Source: CAYRGC01 sp964601225
Lineage (GTDB): Bacteria; Patescibacteriota; Gracilibacteria; Peribacterales; Peribacteraceae
Assembly: GCA_964601225.1 (NCBI GenBank)
Contig: CAZRMM010000009.1
Span: forward strand, 13,377 to 77,376
DNA: 64,000 nucleotides
Direction of reading: 5' to 3'
Under the pieces are notes generated by a model. The model worked only from the letters and a program-made list of their open reading frames with translations. It did no database searches and was not told the origin of the DNA. The position numbers were made by a program, and so were the translations under genes. This document shows positions 9,684-18,915 of this stretch, one piece after another. Within the stretch, counting starts at the first letter, position 1. Every line of letters starts with the position of its first letter.

Positions 9684-9757
9684 ATCACTCCGTCCACCGG
9701 AACGTCTCGAAGATCTGCTTCGCCATCGCGGGATCATCCTTCATTTGGCTGATGCAA
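9684..9757 (-). pseudogene. Relic 3' end of a lipoprotein gene
   Basis: 74 bases match 2947-3020 at all but three positions by eye. Read on the minus strand it would encode the C-terminal tail ISQMKDDPAMAKQIFE plus FRWTE and a stop, the same tail as the lipoprotein ending at 2948. Here it has no start. It follows, with only three bases between, the TAA of a different AT-rich lipoprotein gene. It looks like the leftover end of a gene whose body was replaced. Confidence 0.8.
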
Positions 9758-9760
9758 TTA

Positions 9761-10285
9761 TTAATCTATAAAACGAAAACTTGATTTCATCAGACTACCA
9801 GATCCATAAAAACGATCCTCCTGACCTTTATCCCAATATACTAGTAGGTTGATTTTTGGATCAAAGAGGATTGCCCAAGCCGAAAAACGAGGTAAACATT
9901 TTACCTTTCCAAAAATGTCTTTCTCAGGAGGAACGCCAACAATTACTTGCTGAACATACGACGGAACCCATGGCGTTGTTTCTTCTATTACGCAATCAGG
10001 GCCAAATCTACTGACAACAAATTCTCCAAGCTGCTCGCTCGTTATTTCTTTCTTTTCAATTTTCCACATTCCATTACCTATGCTCACATATCCGCTCATT
10101 GTTTTTGCCTCGATGTTTTTCGGAATTTTCATCGAAAACTGATATTCAGGATTCATATAGAGATCCCATCCTTTATCAATCTCCGTTCGAGATTCTTTTG
10201 AGACAGGTAGCACAGTATTCTGCGAACCTGACTGCGCCGCGCATGCTGACATCAGGACGGTCAGCATTAAGAATAATTTCTTCAT
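9761..10285 (-). CDS. Lipoprotein overlapping the CHAP-like surface protein gene
   Basis: 174 residues. The signal is MKKLFLMLTVLMSAC with a lipobox (LMSAC), so it is predicted to be a lipid-anchored extracytoplasmic protein. The mature part includes YQFSMKIPKNIE, echoing the F-x-F-x-x-P pattern of other small secreted proteins here. Its ATG overlaps the TGA of the giant gene upstream (ATGA), so it should be translated with it. The gene is AT-rich and its 3' edge abuts the GC-rich relic of another lipoprotein. A protective or partner role toward the adjacent hydrolase is inferred from position only. Confidence 0.75.
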   Translation of the reverse strand: MKKLFLMLTVLMSACAAQSGSQNTVLPVSKESRTEIDKGWDLYMNPEYQFSMKIPKNIEAKTMSGYVSIGNGMWKIEKKEITSEQLGEFVVSRFGPDCVIEETTPWVPSYVQQVIVGVPPEKDIFGKVKCLPRFSAWAILFDPKINLLVYWDKGQEDRFYGSGSLMKSSFRFID

Positions 10286-13200
10286 GAGTTCACGCGGTAA
10301 ATGGTAAAACCAGTATTTTCATCCAACTTTGAGAACGAAATTCTATGATACATAGGCGTTTTTTCTTGATAGTTAGAATCAAAAACCCAAATTCCATCAT
10401 TTTCTATTTTTCCTATGATCATCGTGTGTTGACCATGCCAATTATCACCACTTACCTGAATAATATCACCCGCTTCAATTGAATAATTCTGAAATGCGCT
10501 TTGGAAATCTAAGTCAAAATTGGTGGGGACAACTTGCTGAACATTCTTAAGATTTTCCCACATATACTGCTTAGTATAGTCAGAAGTGCCATCAGCATTT
10601 TTTGGTACATTGTTATTTGGGATCAAAATGCCAAGTGCAGGCTCAATAACCAACTTTTGTACCCAGTACTTGCATTCACCCAAATCTGACTCATCAATGG
10701 CTGTCGTTTCATCATCGTTTTTGGGATATGCAGTGCCCACCCATCCCAATCCAATTTTTGCATTCTCCTGCGCAGTCATCCTGTGCTCCTCCGTGCTATC
10801 AAACTTGAGGAACGTATCGACAAGCCACGAAATGAGCTGCGCGTTCTTACCGCTCACAAAACCGAAATCGAGTGACTGGCGAATGGTCTCCTGTTGAGCG
10901 GCCGTGAGCTTGGACCATGCGTCTGTTCCGACGATGGCTTCGGGGCTGAATTTTAATGTCGAAAGATCCAACGTCAGTGGCTGCAGCGTCGTATTGTTCC
11001 CCTGAAGTCCCGCGCTATCCCCCGCCTGCTTCCACAGAGCCACCTTGAAGGTGAGGCTCACCGCGTCGAGCGATGCCGCTTCTGCCGGATATGCAGTGAT
11101 GAGAGCGGAACGGATGGAATCGAGTGGGATATCGACATACAGACTACTGCGGAAATCGCCCGGGACAAGTTGTCCTGGAACTTGCACCCCCCGAGGCGTG
11201 ATCGCGTACACGTTGCCGCGATCGAAGGTGAAGTTCGGCGAAGCGTAGTTAAATCGGACCCGCAGCGTCGAAGGGTTGATCAAATCGGCGCTCGTCATCA
11301 CCATCCCTTCCGTAGTCGCCGTGGTAGTGAAAGCGGAAGCAAGTGACGGGTCTTTGTTCAGAAGCGATCGAAGTCCTTCAATTTGCGCTGCGGGGTCGGT
11401 CGAGCACGTAAGAGCGAGTAGGACACTCTCCTGCTTGATTCCCGTGGCAGCGACGATCCAATCGGCGATGACATCGATGGGCTTCTTCTGTTCCAGCAAA
11501 GAACATGCCGAGAGGAACATCCTTCCCGCAGCCGTGGTCTCAAGCGTCTTCCGTTCGGCGGAGGCGATATTGTGGATGGAAAGCGTGGGGGAGTAGAGAG
11601 CAAGGATCTGCTCCGCCTTGTATTCCCTCTCGAGTCTCGTCAATTTCAGATCGAGGCCGAACGACGAGAGAGCGTTCTCACCTCCGTACAAGATTCCGCC
11701 GACCGACATCGCCTGCCCCGCCGTCATCGCCAATGCATACTCTCCCGCCGGCAAGATCTTGCTGAGCGAAATCGTGGATCGCGGGGCACCCGTCAGCTGC
11801 TGTATGGGTTCGTAGACGGAAGTCTGGGGATTCTTCCGGACAAGCATCCACGTCATGCCCGCCGGAAGAGCACTCATCGACGCACTGAGAGATGCCTCAT
11901 CCTTGACGGTAAAACGCACGTACGCCGATTCGTTTTGCCGCAACTCCACCCGAATCGGGCTTCGGGCCGTGTCGTATGTTTCATTGCTTCTCAAATCAAC
12001 CGATTCGCCGTTACCGACGGCGTTCTGCACCGATGGAGACACGGCGGTATCGCTCATGATCGTCGCGAGGAATCGATCGTTCAATTCTCCATGCGCTATC
12101 ACGCGCGTATCGAGAGGCGTCGCCGCGACGTTCCCCGATGGCGTCGAACCGCCATAAAACGCGACGAAACCTTGTACCACCATTTGCTGCTGGGCCGGAG
12201 TGAGACCGCCGACGTACGTGCCGGCCTTCATCTCGTCCGTGACTTTCTGCATGATGGCGGGATCGAGATTCCCCGTCAGCGTGGAAATGCGCGTACTCAA
12301 CGGCGTCCCCAGGGAGTCGGGATTGCTCTGCATGTACTGGACCGCAAGATCGAGAGCATGCCTGGCGTTCTCCTCGATTCGCTGCGCGGTGCCAGCCGCT
12401 TCGGATGCCCGATCGCGCGCCGCCAGCTCCATCACTTCCTCGCCTTCGAATGCCTTCAATTTTCCATAGATCGACCGGAAATTCGTCTCCATGGCCGCGA
12501 CGATCGCCTGTGTACCCGGGAAAAATTGTCCGCCGATGTTGAGTGCCCGCGTATCGTAGGCAGTAACGCCGTTTCCAAGCTTTCCCTCGAGCAAACTGTA
12601 GAAGTAATCCGTAACGCACTGCACGAGGAGGTTGTAATCCTTCATCACCTTATTCGCCTGCCAGGAAAGATCGTATTGCATGCCGCGGATCTCATCGCCC
12701 TCGTTCGTGTGATTGCGGGCGCAATACGCGCGCGCGGCCTGAATCCAATCGGTTCCCACCGTCCCCCACTTGTCGGGGTTCCCCTGCTGCAACTGCCACA
12801 GGGCGATCTGGTTGACGTCACAGGAGATTCCCTGGCCGTTGAAAATGATGTCCTTGCTTGCCTGAATGTTCGTCCCGTAGTTGAACACGATCGGGGAGTA
12901 GGCAGGCGCCTCTTGCTGCAACAATTCTTTCGTGCACGCCTTGAGCAAATCGACCTGAATATCGTTGATGGACCCCGCGGATTCTCCCGCGCGAAGAGCG
13001 AGTGACGGGAAACTTTCCTGCGTGATGCTCAGCTGACGGCTGACGGCGTTCCAGCCGAATGTCGCGGTGGAGCCGGGCACTATCCCCGTCTTCGCATTGG
13101 ACAGACAAAAGGACAGAGACGTTGCCTGAACGGCACTCGTGACATAAAAACTGACCAGAGACGAGGACTGCCCGGATGGCATCGCCACGTTCTTCGATTC

Positions 13201-15921
13201 ACCGGTGACCCACGTTCCGCCGGATCCCTGGTAGCGCTGCTCAACCGCGTATGTTTCGCCCGGCGAACCGAACACTTCAAAGACGATGCGATTCCCTTCC
13301 ACGCCGACCACATGCATTTCGGGGGAATTCTGCATCGTCTCCGGACGAGAATGATCGAGCGCCGCGGCGGCAGCTTTCCACTGGGGGGAATCCTTGGGAA
13401 AGACATCGAGCGCGAATGCCGCCTCGCGTCGATCGCTCACGGAGAGTGCATCGCGCAATTGCAAAATTCGCAATTGTTCGGCGATCTCCGCATCCTGCGC
13501 TTCCAGCGCCGACTTCAGAGTCATAAGTCGATTCGCCTCCTCGATCTCCGGCGAAGTCTTGAACGTCACATTCACGTGAAAAACATTTTCGCTCACCATG
13601 CGATCCCACGACACTGCCTGTACTACCTTCTCAATAATCGTCGATCCGCCGTTCGAGGAAATCCGCTCGATGCTTCCGTCGAGATTGGTAATGCGGATTT
13701 CCGCCGGCCGACTGCCGGCAACGCGGAGCAGATCGAAGCTTTCCACGTACGCGGGCTGCGAAAAATCGACATACACCTCGGGCCATTTTGTCGAGCCCCC
13801 TGCCCCGAGATAGCCGTCGGCCAGGGAAATGAGTTCGGTATTCAGTTCGCGGACCGTGACGACGGTTCCGCTTCCCCCGGGAAGAACCGCACTGGAACCC
13901 GTTGGAATGGTCGTCGATCCCGCTTTCGGGGTGAACAAACTTGAGAGCGTGAAGACTCTTTCTTCCTGAAGCCGCTCATGCTCCGCCGCCCACAGTTGCT
14001 CTGCGGCAAGATCGCGGAACAGCGACTGCAGATTCTCAACGGCCGGCTTCTCGACGGTGAAGTTCCACTCGCGTCCGACGGACAGCAGACCTTCTTGCAC
14101 CTCCCGTTCCAGGCGGACGCCCGTCGACGGGATCGCCGCGACTTTCGCGGAGAGCAAGGAATATTCCCGTTCGAGCGTTCCTCGATCGCTTTGGACCCCG
14201 GCGTACGTCTGACGAGCGGAAGCGACGGCCTCGGACCGCTGCGCCACGAGCAGATCGGCTTGGGTGAGTTTTTGCTGCGTTGCGGCAAGGGCGGATTGCG
14301 CGGCGGGGACGGAGGTGTCGGTATCGATCGCCGTCTGCGTCGACGCGATCTGGTTCCGGAGATCGGCGATGGCGACGCGTTGGGCGCCGACGCCGTTGTC
14401 CTTGAACGTGAACCGCGCGTTCGCCCAATCGCCATGAACGCTGCTGGTGGACACCGTCCTCAGTTCCACGTTCTGGATGCCGGTAAGATCGACCGAAACG
14501 GAGAGGGGCGCCGATTTTCCCGTGAGGACGGGGCTCTGGTAGAGCTTCTTGCCGTCGCCCCACACCTGGAAAACCGCGCTGCTATTCCCTTTCGTTTCAT
14601 CGTCGATGCCGACGACGCTCTCGAAGCGCGCGTACTGGCCGGCGGTGTTGATGGTCACGGAGGAGTTCCCGCTCACGCCGATGCCGCGCGGATACTGCGT
14701 GCCGCGGACGGCCATGACGCGGCCGTCACCCGTGCCTTTGTCGCCGTTCGTCTTGTCGCGCTCCACGGGCCCGACCGCGTTCGTCGACCTGACGAAGTTC
14801 AGATCGCTCGCGGCCACGACGCGCTGCGCGCCGTTGTCGGCGTACAGGAAGCGCGCGTTGGCGTAATCGACATGGTCCGACGTGCTGTCTCCCGCATTCA
14901 AGGCGACCAACTGGACTTTCTGGACGCCCGTAAGATCGACGGAAATCGGGAGCGGCGCGGACTTTCCGGTGAGGACAGGGCTCTCGTAGAGCTTCTTGCC
15001 GTCGCCCCACACCTGGAAGATCGCGCTGCCGGCGCCCTTGGTCTCGTCGTCGATGCCGATGACGCTCTCGAAGCGGGAGAACTGACCCGCGGCGGCGAAA
15101 TCGAGAGAGGAGTTCGCGTGAACGCCGAGGCCTTTGGCATAGGAAACGCCGCGCAGCATGATCGTCTTGCCGTCGGTCGGACTCGTTTCGCCGTTGCTAC
15201 GGTCGCGTTCGAAGGGTCCCCATCCGTTCTGCGCGTTCGTGACGTTGTAGTCGCTCGCGTACACGGCGGGCAGCTTCGCCCGGAGCAGCGTTTCGGCGAC
15301 GGTGAGGTTCGCCGTGAGCGTCGCGAGGGCCGCCCGGCGATTCGCAAGAGCTTTCGCGGCGGCATCCAAGCCTGCCTGATCCTTGACGAGCTGGTCTGCA
15401 ACGGAGGATCGGTCGTTTTGCGCTTCAGTCAGGGCTCTCTCGGCCGTCGCAAGCTCCGCGGCGGCGGTATCGACTCGCACCGAGACGGCACGCACGGCAT
15501 CCTGGGTTTTCCCGAACATCGAGGAGAGCGCGGCATCGGACAAAAGATCGTCCTTCCAGTCCGCGAACGCCTGCGTGAAGGCCGACGAGAGGGCATCGGT
15601 TTCGGTCGCCGCGAGATCATGCAGGACCGTCGCTTTCTCGAGAGCGCCGGACGTATCCGGAGCGATGGTGGCGACATGTGCTTCCATGGCTCCGAGAAGG
15701 TTCGTCGTCGTCGGAAGGATCCTGTCATTCATGACCTCAAGAGCAGGATGTGCCTGATGCGGCGTTGGGCTCGATGATCGTGGCTTTTCAGTGAAGAGCG
15801 AACGAACCCATTTTCCAACGGAGGCAATGCCCGTTGAAATCGTCCCCGAAGAACGGGCCTTGGGCTCCGACTCGGATCGGGAAGGGGAATGTGGAACGGC
15901 AGAAGGACGACGTGGATCCAT
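10282..15921 (-). CDS. Giant NPCBM-domain surface protein with C-terminal CHAP-like domain
   Basis: 1879 residues, paralogous to the 1700-aa protein over the N-terminal third. It has LEVMNDRILPT near residues 62-72, coiled coils, and two NPCBM domains (about 222-365 and 370-510; NGWGPFERDRSNGET, GLGVHANSS). A segment near GGSTKWPEVYVDFSQPAYVE is discoidin-like. The last ~160 residues look like a papain-fold CHAP/amidase domain: Cys in GECKYWVQK, His in NWHGQHTMIIGK, then GIWVFDSN. The bases for this C-terminus are strongly AT-rich (30% GC at 10321-10380), unlike the rest. The start follows a C/T-rich leader. The lipoprotein gene overlaps the stop. Confidence 0.85.
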   Translation of the reverse strand: MDPRRPSAVPHSPSRSESEPKARSSGTISTGIASVGKWVRSLFTEKPRSSSPTPHQAHPALEVMNDRILPTTTNLLGAMEAHVATIAPDTSGALEKATVLHDLAATETDALSSAFTQAFADWKDDLLSDAALSSMFGKTQDAVRAVSVRVDTAAAELATAERALTEAQNDRSSVADQLVKDQAGLDAAAKALANRRAALATLTANLTVAETLLRAKLPAVYASDYNVTNAQNGWGPFERDRSNGETSPTDGKTIMLRGVSYAKGLGVHANSSLDFAAAGQFSRFESVIGIDDETKGAGSAIFQVWGDGKKLYESPVLTGKSAPLPISVDLTGVQKVQLVALNAGDSTSDHVDYANARFLYADNGAQRVVAASDLNFVRSTNAVGPVERDKTNGDKGTGDGRVMAVRGTQYPRGIGVSGNSSVTINTAGQYARFESVVGIDDETKGNSSAVFQVWGDGKKLYQSPVLTGKSAPLSVSVDLTGIQNVELRTVSTSSVHGDWANARFTFKDNGVGAQRVAIADLRNQIASTQTAIDTDTSVPAAQSALAATQQKLTQADLLVAQRSEAVASARQTYAGVQSDRGTLEREYSLLSAKVAAIPSTGVRLEREVQEGLLSVGREWNFTVEKPAVENLQSLFRDLAAEQLWAAEHERLQEERVFTLSSLFTPKAGSTTIPTGSSAVLPGGSGTVVTVRELNTELISLADGYLGAGGSTKWPEVYVDFSQPAYVESFDLLRVAGSRPAEIRITNLDGSIERISSNGGSTIIEKVVQAVSWDRMVSENVFHVNVTFKTSPEIEEANRLMTLKSALEAQDAEIAEQLRILQLRDALSVSDRREAAFALDVFPKDSPQWKAAAAALDHSRPETMQNSPEMHVVGVEGNRIVFEVFGSPGETYAVEQRYQGSGGTWVTGESKNVAMPSGQSSSLVSFYVTSAVQATSLSFCLSNAKTGIVPGSTATFGWNAVSRQLSITQESFPSLALRAGESAGSINDIQVDLLKACTKELLQQEAPAYSPIVFNYGTNIQASKDIIFNGQGISCDVNQIALWQLQQGNPDKWGTVGTDWIQAARAYCARNHTNEGDEIRGMQYDLSWQANKVMKDYNLLVQCVTDYFYSLLEGKLGNGVTAYDTRALNIGGQFFPGTQAIVAAMETNFRSIYGKLKAFEGEEVMELAARDRASEAAGTAQRIEENARHALDLAVQYMQSNPDSLGTPLSTRISTLTGNLDPAIMQKVTDEMKAGTYVGGLTPAQQQMVVQGFVAFYGGSTPSGNVAATPLDTRVIAHGELNDRFLATIMSDTAVSPSVQNAVGNGESVDLRSNETYDTARSPIRVELRQNESAYVRFTVKDEASLSASMSALPAGMTWMLVRKNPQTSVYEPIQQLTGAPRSTISLSKILPAGEYALAMTAGQAMSVGGILYGGENALSSFGLDLKLTRLEREYKAEQILALYSPTLSIHNIASAERKTLETTAAGRMFLSACSLLEQKKPIDVIADWIVAATGIKQESVLLALTCSTDPAAQIEGLRSLLNKDPSLASAFTTTATTEGMVMTSADLINPSTLRVRFNYASPNFTFDRGNVYAITPRGVQVPGQLVPGDFRSSLYVDIPLDSIRSALITAYPAEAASLDAVSLTFKVALWKQAGDSAGLQGNNTTLQPLTLDLSTLKFSPEAIVGTDAWSKLTAAQQETIRQSLDFGFVSGKNAQLISWLVDTFLKFDSTEEHRMTAQENAKIGLGWVGTAYPKNDDETTAIDESDLGECKYWVQKLVIEPALGILIPNNNVPKNADGTSDYTKQYMWENLKNVQQVVPTNFDLDFQSAFQNYSIEAGDIIQVSGDNWHGQHTMIIGKIENDGIWVFDSNYQEKTPMYHRISFSKLDENTGFTIYRVNS

Positions 15922-16008
15922 GGAATGAGAAAAGAAAATGCAAATACAGCAAACAGGACCGTCCTGACGCGGAGGAGATGCCGATGGATACGAAAAAATA
16001 CCTACTAA

Positions 16009-16045
16009 GACTTTTTGGCTTCCATAAGGGCTCTTTGAGGTTCTT
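16009..16045 (-). promoter_or_regulatory. Three-box upstream motif, copy 3
   Basis: On the minus strand the boxes AACC, AGCC, AGCC are spaced 10 and 12 and followed by AAAAAGTC. It is almost base-for-base the same as the copy at 9615. It lies about 90-125 bases upstream of the 1879-aa surface protein gene. Confidence 0.5.
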
Positions 16046-16076
16046 TCCCCTCACGGAACCACCCCGTCCACCGGCA

Positions 16077-16799
16077 TCATGCCCGGGTACTCATTCGCTG
16101 CCGGCACAGTTCCTTCTGCACCTTCGCGATGGCGATGAGCTCCTTGAACATGTTCACGATCACGTAGAGCTTGGCGCCCGTGGGGTTGCCCGCGAGGCGC
16201 GGGTAGTGGGGCACGTCCACCGTCTTCCACGGAATGCCGTTCACCTTGAGGCGCATGTACATCTCGGTATTGAAGAGCTTCTCGTACCCCACCGTCGGCT
16301 TGATGACGGGCCAAAGCGATCGCTCGTAGGCCTTCATGCCGCAATTGACGTCGCGCACCCAAAGCCCGAGCACGATCCAGTTCATGAGGCCGAGGATCTT
16401 GCCGAAAGTGTTGCGAATGACGCTGTCGGCTCGGCGGCGGCGGCGGCCGGAGACGAAGCGGTATTCGCCGATGAACGGCAGGATTTTTGCGAGGTCTTCG
16501 GGTCGGAACTGCCCGTCGGAATCCATGTAGGCGATGACGTCCATCGTCGCGGCGTCGCAACCGGTGGCGATGGCGTTGCCGTAGCCTCGGTTCTTTTGAT
16601 GATGGATCACCTTGAGACGACGATCATCCTTGGCCATCTCCTCCAGAAGCTGGCCCGTGCGGTCCTTGGAACCGTCGTCGACGGCGATCACTTCGCCGCG
16701 GATCTCCGCCTGATCGAACCAACGAAGGCACGCGCGAATGGTGCGCGGAACGTTTTCCTCTTCGTTGTAACAAGGAAGGACGAGCGAGAGGGTCGACAT
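16077..16799 (-). CDS. Family 2 glycosyltransferase (DPM1/dolichyl-phosphate-mannose-synthase type)
   Basis: 240 residues from the ATG at 16799, where the family's N-terminus MSTLSLVLPCYNEEENV begins. GT-A motifs follow: EVIAVDDGSKDRT and AYMDSDGQFRPEDL (the DxD-type metal site). Related enzymes move a sugar from a nucleotide donor to a polyprenyl phosphate at the inner face of the membrane, feeding GT-C enzymes. No C-terminal membrane helices are evident. It is divergent from a GT-C-like gene at 16978, its plausible consumer. An in-frame ATG at 16814 is an alternative start. Confidence 0.9.
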   Translation of the reverse strand: MSTLSLVLPCYNEEENVPRTIRACLRWFDQAEIRGEVIAVDDGSKDRTGQLLEEMAKDDRRLKVIHHQKNRGYGNAIATGCDAATMDVIAYMDSDGQFRPEDLAKILPFIGEYRFVSGRRRRRADSVIRNTFGKILGLMNWIVLGLWVRDVNCGMKAYERSLWPVIKPTVGYEKLFNTEMYMRLKVNGIPWKTVDVPHYPRLAGNPTGAKLYVIVNMFKELIAIAKVQKELCRQRMSTRA

Positions 16800-16977
16800 A
16801 GAGGGCCAAGGCATGATCCCGGAGGGACCGAGGGGGGTCAACTCCTCCATGGAGACGCGGCGGCTGCGCGCGCGATGGGTCGTACCCGTGGCAACCCCTC
16901 GAGATTGGCCAACGAAAGGGAAAAGATGCAATTCGTCCCGGTTGTTGGCCCAGGGGGAAAACCGTAAAGTACCGGCC

Positions 16978-18834
16978 GTGCGTCTCTCGCAGCGTTCGAT
17001 CGAGGCGATGGTTCACGTGGGCCTCCTGGCAGTGGTCTCGGGATTCGTTCTGTTGCTCCTGCAACTGACGACGCCTCACATTCGGTCCGTCCGCTACGGT
17101 TACGACGGTCGACCGACGCTCGACGCCACACTTCCGCTGCAAATAGATTCGACGGGGACAGATCTGCGAGTAACCATGACGATGGATGCGGGAACCATCC
17201 ATTCGTCCTCCTTTCGCGTATGGCCGGACGACTGCCTAACGCAACTCACGGTGAACGGAACGGTTGTGCCGGTACCGGAAAACGCCTGTCTTCGCGACCA
17301 GGGATACGTTCTTGATTTGGGGGACGCGCTGAAAGCCGGCGAAAACTCACTCGTTTTCACCATCCACGACAATGGCGGCAAGGGCGGCGTGGACTTGCGC
17401 GTGAGCGGAACGGATCCGATGAGAGTGCTCATCCTGTGCCTCGTGACGCTCTCCGTCGCATGGGTGGGAACGAGGCTCAGCATCCTGAGCGCGCGGGGCA
17501 CGGGAAAATTCAGAGGCGGTCCGTTGTGGCTGGTACCGATCCTCGTGCTGGCTCTTTCGCTGCGCTATTCCCTCGTGACGCATCCGGGATTCGGATTCGA
17601 CGTGGGAGTGAATCAAGGATGGGCGAGAAGCGCGGCGCTCTACGGCTTCGGCCCCTCGTACTCCAGGCAGGTGGACGGCAACATGCTGCCGAATTATCCC
17701 CCGCTCTCGATCCTCGTCTTCGGAAGCATGGGATACCTCTACAAAGCCACGGTACTGCCGACGCTCGACCAGAATCTCCCCGTCTTCCGCGTGATCATCA
17801 AGACGCCGGCCATCCTCATGGATGTCGCACTGGCCGCCTTCTTCTGGTGGTTCATCCGGAAGATGACCAAATCGAAGAAAGCCGCGAATATCGCCGCACT
17901 CGGCATCGCCGTGCATCCCATTCTCATCCATAACAGCGCCGTCTGGGGACAGACCGACGCGCTCTACGCGGGCGTGATGGTCTTTGCGCTGTTTGCGGCA
18001 TTGCGGCAACGCTGGATCCTCGCGGGATTCTGTACCGCGGCGGCGCTCATGCTGAAGATGCAGGCGCTCGTGCTCCTGCCGACGATCGGCCTTCTCACCG
18101 TCGCCTACTGGCGCAAGGCTTGGTGGCGAGTGCCCCTCGGCGCGCTCATCGCCACGACCCTCGTTCTCACGGTCTACATCCCGGGAGGAGGCATCGAGAG
18201 AATTTGGGAAGTCTACGCCCACTCGGTAGGCAACTACACCAACCTTTCGCTCGAAGCCGATAACCTTTGGATGGCGCTCTACGCCGGGAACGCCGGACGA
18301 AGCGACACGCAATTCTTCTTCAACCTGCTCGCCTTCCGCACGGTCGGTCTGCTGCTGTTCCTCACGGCGGTGCTCTGGCTTCTGGCGCTCTTCGGGCGAT
18401 CGACGATCCGGGCGATACAGAAGCCTCAGCGTTACGGCTTCTACCCGTTCCTTCTCACGGGTCTCATCGCTTCGGCGTTCTTTCTTCTGAACACCGAAAT
18501 GCACGAGCGTTACCTCGTCGCCGCTTTCCCCTTGCTCTTCCCGATGCTGTTTTTGGGTCGCCGCGCGGGCAAGCTCTATCTCCTCACGGTACTGGCCTAT
18601 CTTCTGAATCTGCTGCACGTCGTGCAGTTCGGCTGGTTCGATAAGATGATCGTCGATGAATTCTCGGGAGGCATCCGCCCTTCCGTGGCGGTTCTCCAAC
18701 TCGTGCTTTTCTTCTGCAATATTCGGGAAATCCTCCGCGTTCAGCGGCTCCTCGATAACGAACAAGACCACTGGGCGAAAATCGCGCTCCTGAGGAATTG
18801 GGAACGCATCAAGGGATGGGTGATCGAGGACTGA
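16978..18834 (+). CDS. Polytopic GT-C-type glycosyltransferase with N-terminal beta domain
   Basis: About 618 residues from the GTG at 16978; ATG 17008 or an upstream ATG at 16813 are alternatives. After one helix (about 10-30) comes a ~110-residue beta-rich domain (to about 145) that resembles a sugar-binding jelly roll. The rest is a membrane region of about ten helices. The first outer loop carries acidic FDVGVNQGW, and a late motif HERYLVAAFPLLFP is typical of GT87/DUF2029-like mannosyltransferases. It probably uses a polyprenyl-phosphate sugar made by the divergent GT2 to modify surface glycans or proteins. Confidence 0.75.
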   Translation: MRLSQRSIEAMVHVGLLAVVSGFVLLLLQLTTPHIRSVRYGYDGRPTLDATLPLQIDSTGTDLRVTMTMDAGTIHSSSFRVWPDDCLTQLTVNGTVVPVPENACLRDQGYVLDLGDALKAGENSLVFTIHDNGGKGGVDLRVSGTDPMRVLILCLVTLSVAWVGTRLSILSARGTGKFRGGPLWLVPILVLALSLRYSLVTHPGFGFDVGVNQGWARSAALYGFGPSYSRQVDGNMLPNYPPLSILVFGSMGYLYKATVLPTLDQNLPVFRVIIKTPAILMDVALAAFFWWFIRKMTKSKKAANIAALGIAVHPILIHNSAVWGQTDALYAGVMVFALFAALRQRWILAGFCTAAALMLKMQALVLLPTIGLLTVAYWRKAWWRVPLGALIATTLVLTVYIPGGGIERIWEVYAHSVGNYTNLSLEADNLWMALYAGNAGRSDTQFFFNLLAFRTVGLLLFLTAVLWLLALFGRSTIRAIQKPQRYGFYPFLLTGLIASAFFLLNTEMHERYLVAAFPLLFPMLFLGRRAGKLYLLTVLAYLLNLLHVVQFGWFDKMIVDEFSGGIRPSVAVLQLVLFFCNIREILRVQRLLDNEQDHWAKIALLRNWERIKGWVIED

Positions 18835-18861
18835 CGACGCCGTGACGAAGCGACGCAGAAG

Positions 18862-18891
18862 AAAAGCCGCCGGGATTCCCGCGGCGGCTTT
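18862..18891. terminator. Bidirectional terminator between convergent genes
   Basis: A hairpin AAAGCCGCCG / CGGCGGCTTT with a short loop lies between the convergent ends at 18834 and 18916. T-rich bases follow on either strand, so it could stop transcription from both sides. Confidence 0.7.
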
Positions 18892-18915
18892 CGATACGGG
18901 AAAGTGGGAGCGGCG

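Noticed and set aside
11572..15777. Long plus-strand open frames antisense to the 1879-aa gene
   Set aside because: Same shadow-frame signature; the minus-strand frame encodes recognisable domains throughout.
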